64,000 bases of DNA from Bryobacterales bacterium (GTDB lineage: Bacteria; Acidobacteriota; Terriglobia; Bryobacterales; Bryobacteraceae): NCBI GenBank assembly GCA_003166865.1, contig PMUP01000041.1:181334-245333 (forward strand). The letters run 5' to 3'. The stretch's first letter is position 1, and the number at the start of each line of letters is the position of its first letter. Under the pieces are notes generated by a model that saw only the letters and a list, made by a program, of their open reading frames with translations, was not told where the DNA came from and made no database searches. This document shows positions 61,604 through 64,000 of the stretch, one piece after another. A program made the translations under genes and the position numbers.

Positions 61604-61837
61604 CTACGCCGGCTTCCGCAAATCCTCTCGCACGGGCTCCGCCAGAGCGATCTGGGCGTTGGCCAGCTCCATCAGCCGCGCGCAGCAACCGCTCAACGAA
61701 ATCGTGATCTCATCGAGAGAGACGCCGTGGAAATGCAGGCGCGGCGCCTGGTGATGCTCCGGACAACGAACCCCGCGCAAAAGGTCACAGGCTCCCTGGG
61801 CGAAAGTTTCGTCAGACTGATGCCGCGAGCGTTGCAT
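61604..61837 (-). CDS. Small Cys/His-containing protein
   Basis: A 77-residue frame with TFAQGACDLLRGVRCPEHHQAP, LHFHGVSLDEITISLSGCCARLM and ELANAQIALAEPV. The spacing C..CPxHHQ..HFxG..SGCC looks constrained and suggests a metal-binding or redox site, and I have a weak recollection of similar short proteins in Acidobacteriota. No close relative can be confirmed. It follows the SIR2-like gene with a 26-base overlap and converges on the aminotransferase. It may be non-functional. Confidence 0.5.
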   Translation of the reverse strand: MQRSRHQSDETFAQGACDLLRGVRCPEHHQAPRLHFHGVSLDEITISLSGCCARLMELANAQIALAEPVREDLRKPA

Positions 61838-64000
61838 TGCGAACTAGATTAAGGAGCCTCTTGGCATCTCGATTCCACGGCGTGCGTCGAACTTCTTCCT
61901 GCAACCAACGGACCGCGATCTGAAGGTACTCCGCCGCAGCTGCACCGCCATAGATCTCGCGATACCTAAGCGCATGGTCAGCGAACTTCAGGGCGTGATA
62001 GGTCTTCCGCTTGTCATATTCGTAACATTCCTTCAGAATCGTCATGCTTCGCTGTAGCGTTTGGACCACGACGGGGTCGTTCGCTGGGCCATTGATATTA
62101 GCCTGAAAAAGAATGATGGCGTGAGAATGACGAATGGTTGGGTTACGATTTCTGGTCATCTGCACTGCCTCATCGATTACAGCGAAGGCCTCCTTGAAAC
62201 GCTTCTTGTGCGAAAGGTATAGCGCCTCCTGCTGCAGAAGATACGGCGATTGATCACGGAACATTATTCTTTCATAAAATTCTTTGCCATTCTTCCATTC
62301 AGGGAACGCTCTGAGCGCAAAGCTACAGTCGAAGCCTCGACGCCGGAACACGTCGAACGCGCAGGTTCTTATTGGGGAGACGTTCTCGTGAAAGGTCTCG
62401 TAGACCCGCCTAAAATCGACCGCTGGGACACGCTGAAGAACCGCCTCGGACATGATCATAGATCTTGGTATGAAATAGTCTTGACCATCACCAGCAAGAT
62501 CGCCGCCATAATCCACGACCATACTGCCCAACCGGCTCATGAGGTCCAGCACTTGCTCGGGGGTCAGGTTTTCATTGCGAAGAAAGGCAGAAGCAGTATC
62601 GTAAGACACCGGAACGCGGCAAGAGTGGAGATAGCACGACATGACCAGAAGATCATGGAGCCGCGGATCGGACGTCTTCAGTTGGGCCAGCACCGAACCG
62701 AAACGCTCCCCTAGCGTTGGCTGAATTGTATTGAGTGCAACCACTTCATAGAGCGAGGGTGCCGCGTTGTGCTCGAACTCGGGCTGGATGAACCGCGGCT
62801 TTCGAACGTCCGTCGGAATACGTTCATAGATCTGCTGGATGTCGGCGAGCGTAAGGTCGCTCACATCAATAACCGAACACCTGCTCCGGTCTATGCGATG
62901 AGATACTATTTCAAAATAGTAATCTCGCTCAAAACCAACTAGCTGAATGTTTCGCGCGCCGAGGAACATCTCCACGGCTTCGATGTTGTCGGTGGCGTCA
63001 TCAAGAAAAACAAGAGCCCGATCTCCACGCAGACGATTGAGAACAAGCTGTGCCTTTTGTGACGTGACCGACGTGAGAACCAGTTTGTGGGCTGACGTCG
63101 TGACGTGGGCCGCAACTTGCATCATCACCGTTGTCTTTCCGCAGGCGGGGATGCCGATCACCATGAGACTCTTTCCGGAGCTCACAGCATCCAACACGCT
63201 GTAGAACTGCGTCGTGCGATGTAGACGGCCTGAAAAGACATCGTACCAAGTAGGCGCGGAGCCGCTGTAAAAATCCTGTATAGGCCGGACGGGAACATTT
63301 CCGATATCGGGAATCGCTTCCGCGCGAAATAACTGCCTGCTGTCTTGGGCGGAGCGCGGGGGCTCAGGCTTTCGCTTAGCGGTAGCTATCGACAGCCAAT
63401 CCAGTATCGCCTCGGTCCTGGCAAAAATGGCCTGGAAACCCAGCGCTTCGAAGTAGGACACTGCAGCGGCGTCGCGGTTGGCTAGGACAATCCATCTAGG
63501 CTGGTATGATCGACCTCGAACCGTTGTTGGATTCAACGCCTGAAGGACACCTGCATCGGCCAAGCTATAGCCCCAAAATAGCGTCGGATACTGCTGCAAT
63601 CGATTAGTCAGAAAATGCCACCGGTCGGGATCTGACGAGAATGCACCCGCAAGATCTAGAGGGCTGAAAGAAAGCGGCTCGCCCTCGTGAGCTACGCTTC
63701 CGTGAAGTGCGACGTAGTCCACTGCCGAGCGATCACGAAACGCTGGCCCCTGCATCATTACGTCTCTGACGTAAAAGCCCCTGCTATTGGCGTAAATCTT
63801 GAAGACCAGATCGTCCACGTTCGTCGTAAAGATGGTCTTTAGATTGGCGTTTTCTAGGACATGGTACCGCGGGTCGAATGTCTTGATACTGAATCGTGAA
63901 GTACCTGTGCAGGCGCTCCCTTTGCGTGGATTCTATGACCGCGCATACCTGAGCCAAGGTGAGGCCGGATGCATTTTCGAGGGCGAACTCAGCCACCAAC
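61812..64000 (-). CDS. SIR2-like / STAND-like NTPase, frameshifted near N-terminus and truncated by window
   Basis: Large protein with a SIR2-like domain (TTNVDDLVFKIYANSRG, DYVALHGSVAHEG, LFWGYSLADAG) followed by a P-loop NTPase (VIGIPACGKTTVMMQVA with Walker A, RALVFLDDATDNIE with Walker B) and a C-terminal helical, TPR-like region. The main open frame is 668 codons from 63,818. The N-terminal SIR2 sequence (AEFALENASGLTLAQVCAVIES, RERLHRYF) is in another frame at 63,880-64,000, so a one- or two-base shift near 63,880 breaks the gene unless it is a sequencing error. SIR2-STAND proteins are known anti-phage NAD+-depleting effectors. The role here is inferred. The start is beyond 64,000. Confidence 0.8.

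Overview
The window is a GC-rich bacterial chromosome segment. It most likely comes from an Acidobacteriota soil bacterium of the Solibacter/Bryobacter type. This is inferred from several features: a long cell-wall/division (dcw) cluster without murB or ddl, the C-terminal scrap of an acidobacterial-style duplicated permease, many small secreted proteins of unknown family, an ECF sigma factor coupled to a Ser/Thr kinase with a TolB-like propeller, and a membrane MutS-like ATPase. No tRNA, rRNA or CRISPR array was seen.

Positions 1-15,775 (minus strand) hold the dcw cluster in the order mraZ, rsmH, ftsL, ftsI, murE, murF, mraY, murD, ftsW, murG, murC, ftsQ, ftsA, ftsZ. The left edge cuts ftsZ. 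The genes abut or overlap, so they are probably one operon that makes the UDP-MurNAc-pentapeptide and lipid II precursors and assembles the divisome. Three 10-bp-spaced GTGG repeats in front of mraZ look like an MraZ operator. Positions 15,971-21,108 hold a permease remnant, a HEAT-repeat protein, leuS and nfo. Between leuS and nfo sits a small toxin-antitoxin-like cassette whose BrnT-like toxin has an in-frame stop. The cassette is bracketed by two copies of the nfo 3' end.

Positions 21,175-25,135 encode a lipoprotein, an acyl-CoA ligase and a secreted protein. The most striking feature comes next: a complete 3,633-bp IS1595-family transposon (25,329-28,961). It has 24-bp terminal inverted repeats, a perfect 8-bp target duplication and four cargo genes, one of them a DUF3800 protein. 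It has split a YbgC-type thioesterase gene, whose reading frame is restored exactly when the element is removed in silico. Positions 29,226-41,081 are mostly housekeeping: CYTH, larE, a DUF1385 protein, prfA-prmC-dinB, khpA-rimM-trmD-rplS-rnhB, two tandem signal peptidases and a mannose-1-phosphate guanylyltransferase.

Positions 41,088-61,602 are regulatory and envelope genes. They include a sigma/anti-sigma pair with secreted products and an S9 peptidase, an Smr protein divergent from a membrane MutS-like ATPase, an ECF sigma factor with a Ser/Thr kinase, a hybrid histidine kinase, lipoproteins, a TPR protein, HemQ and an aminotransferase. The right edge (61,604-64,000) holds a probable SIR2-like/STAND-like NTPase, an architecture known from anti-phage defence. 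It is apparently frameshifted near its N-terminus and runs out of the window.
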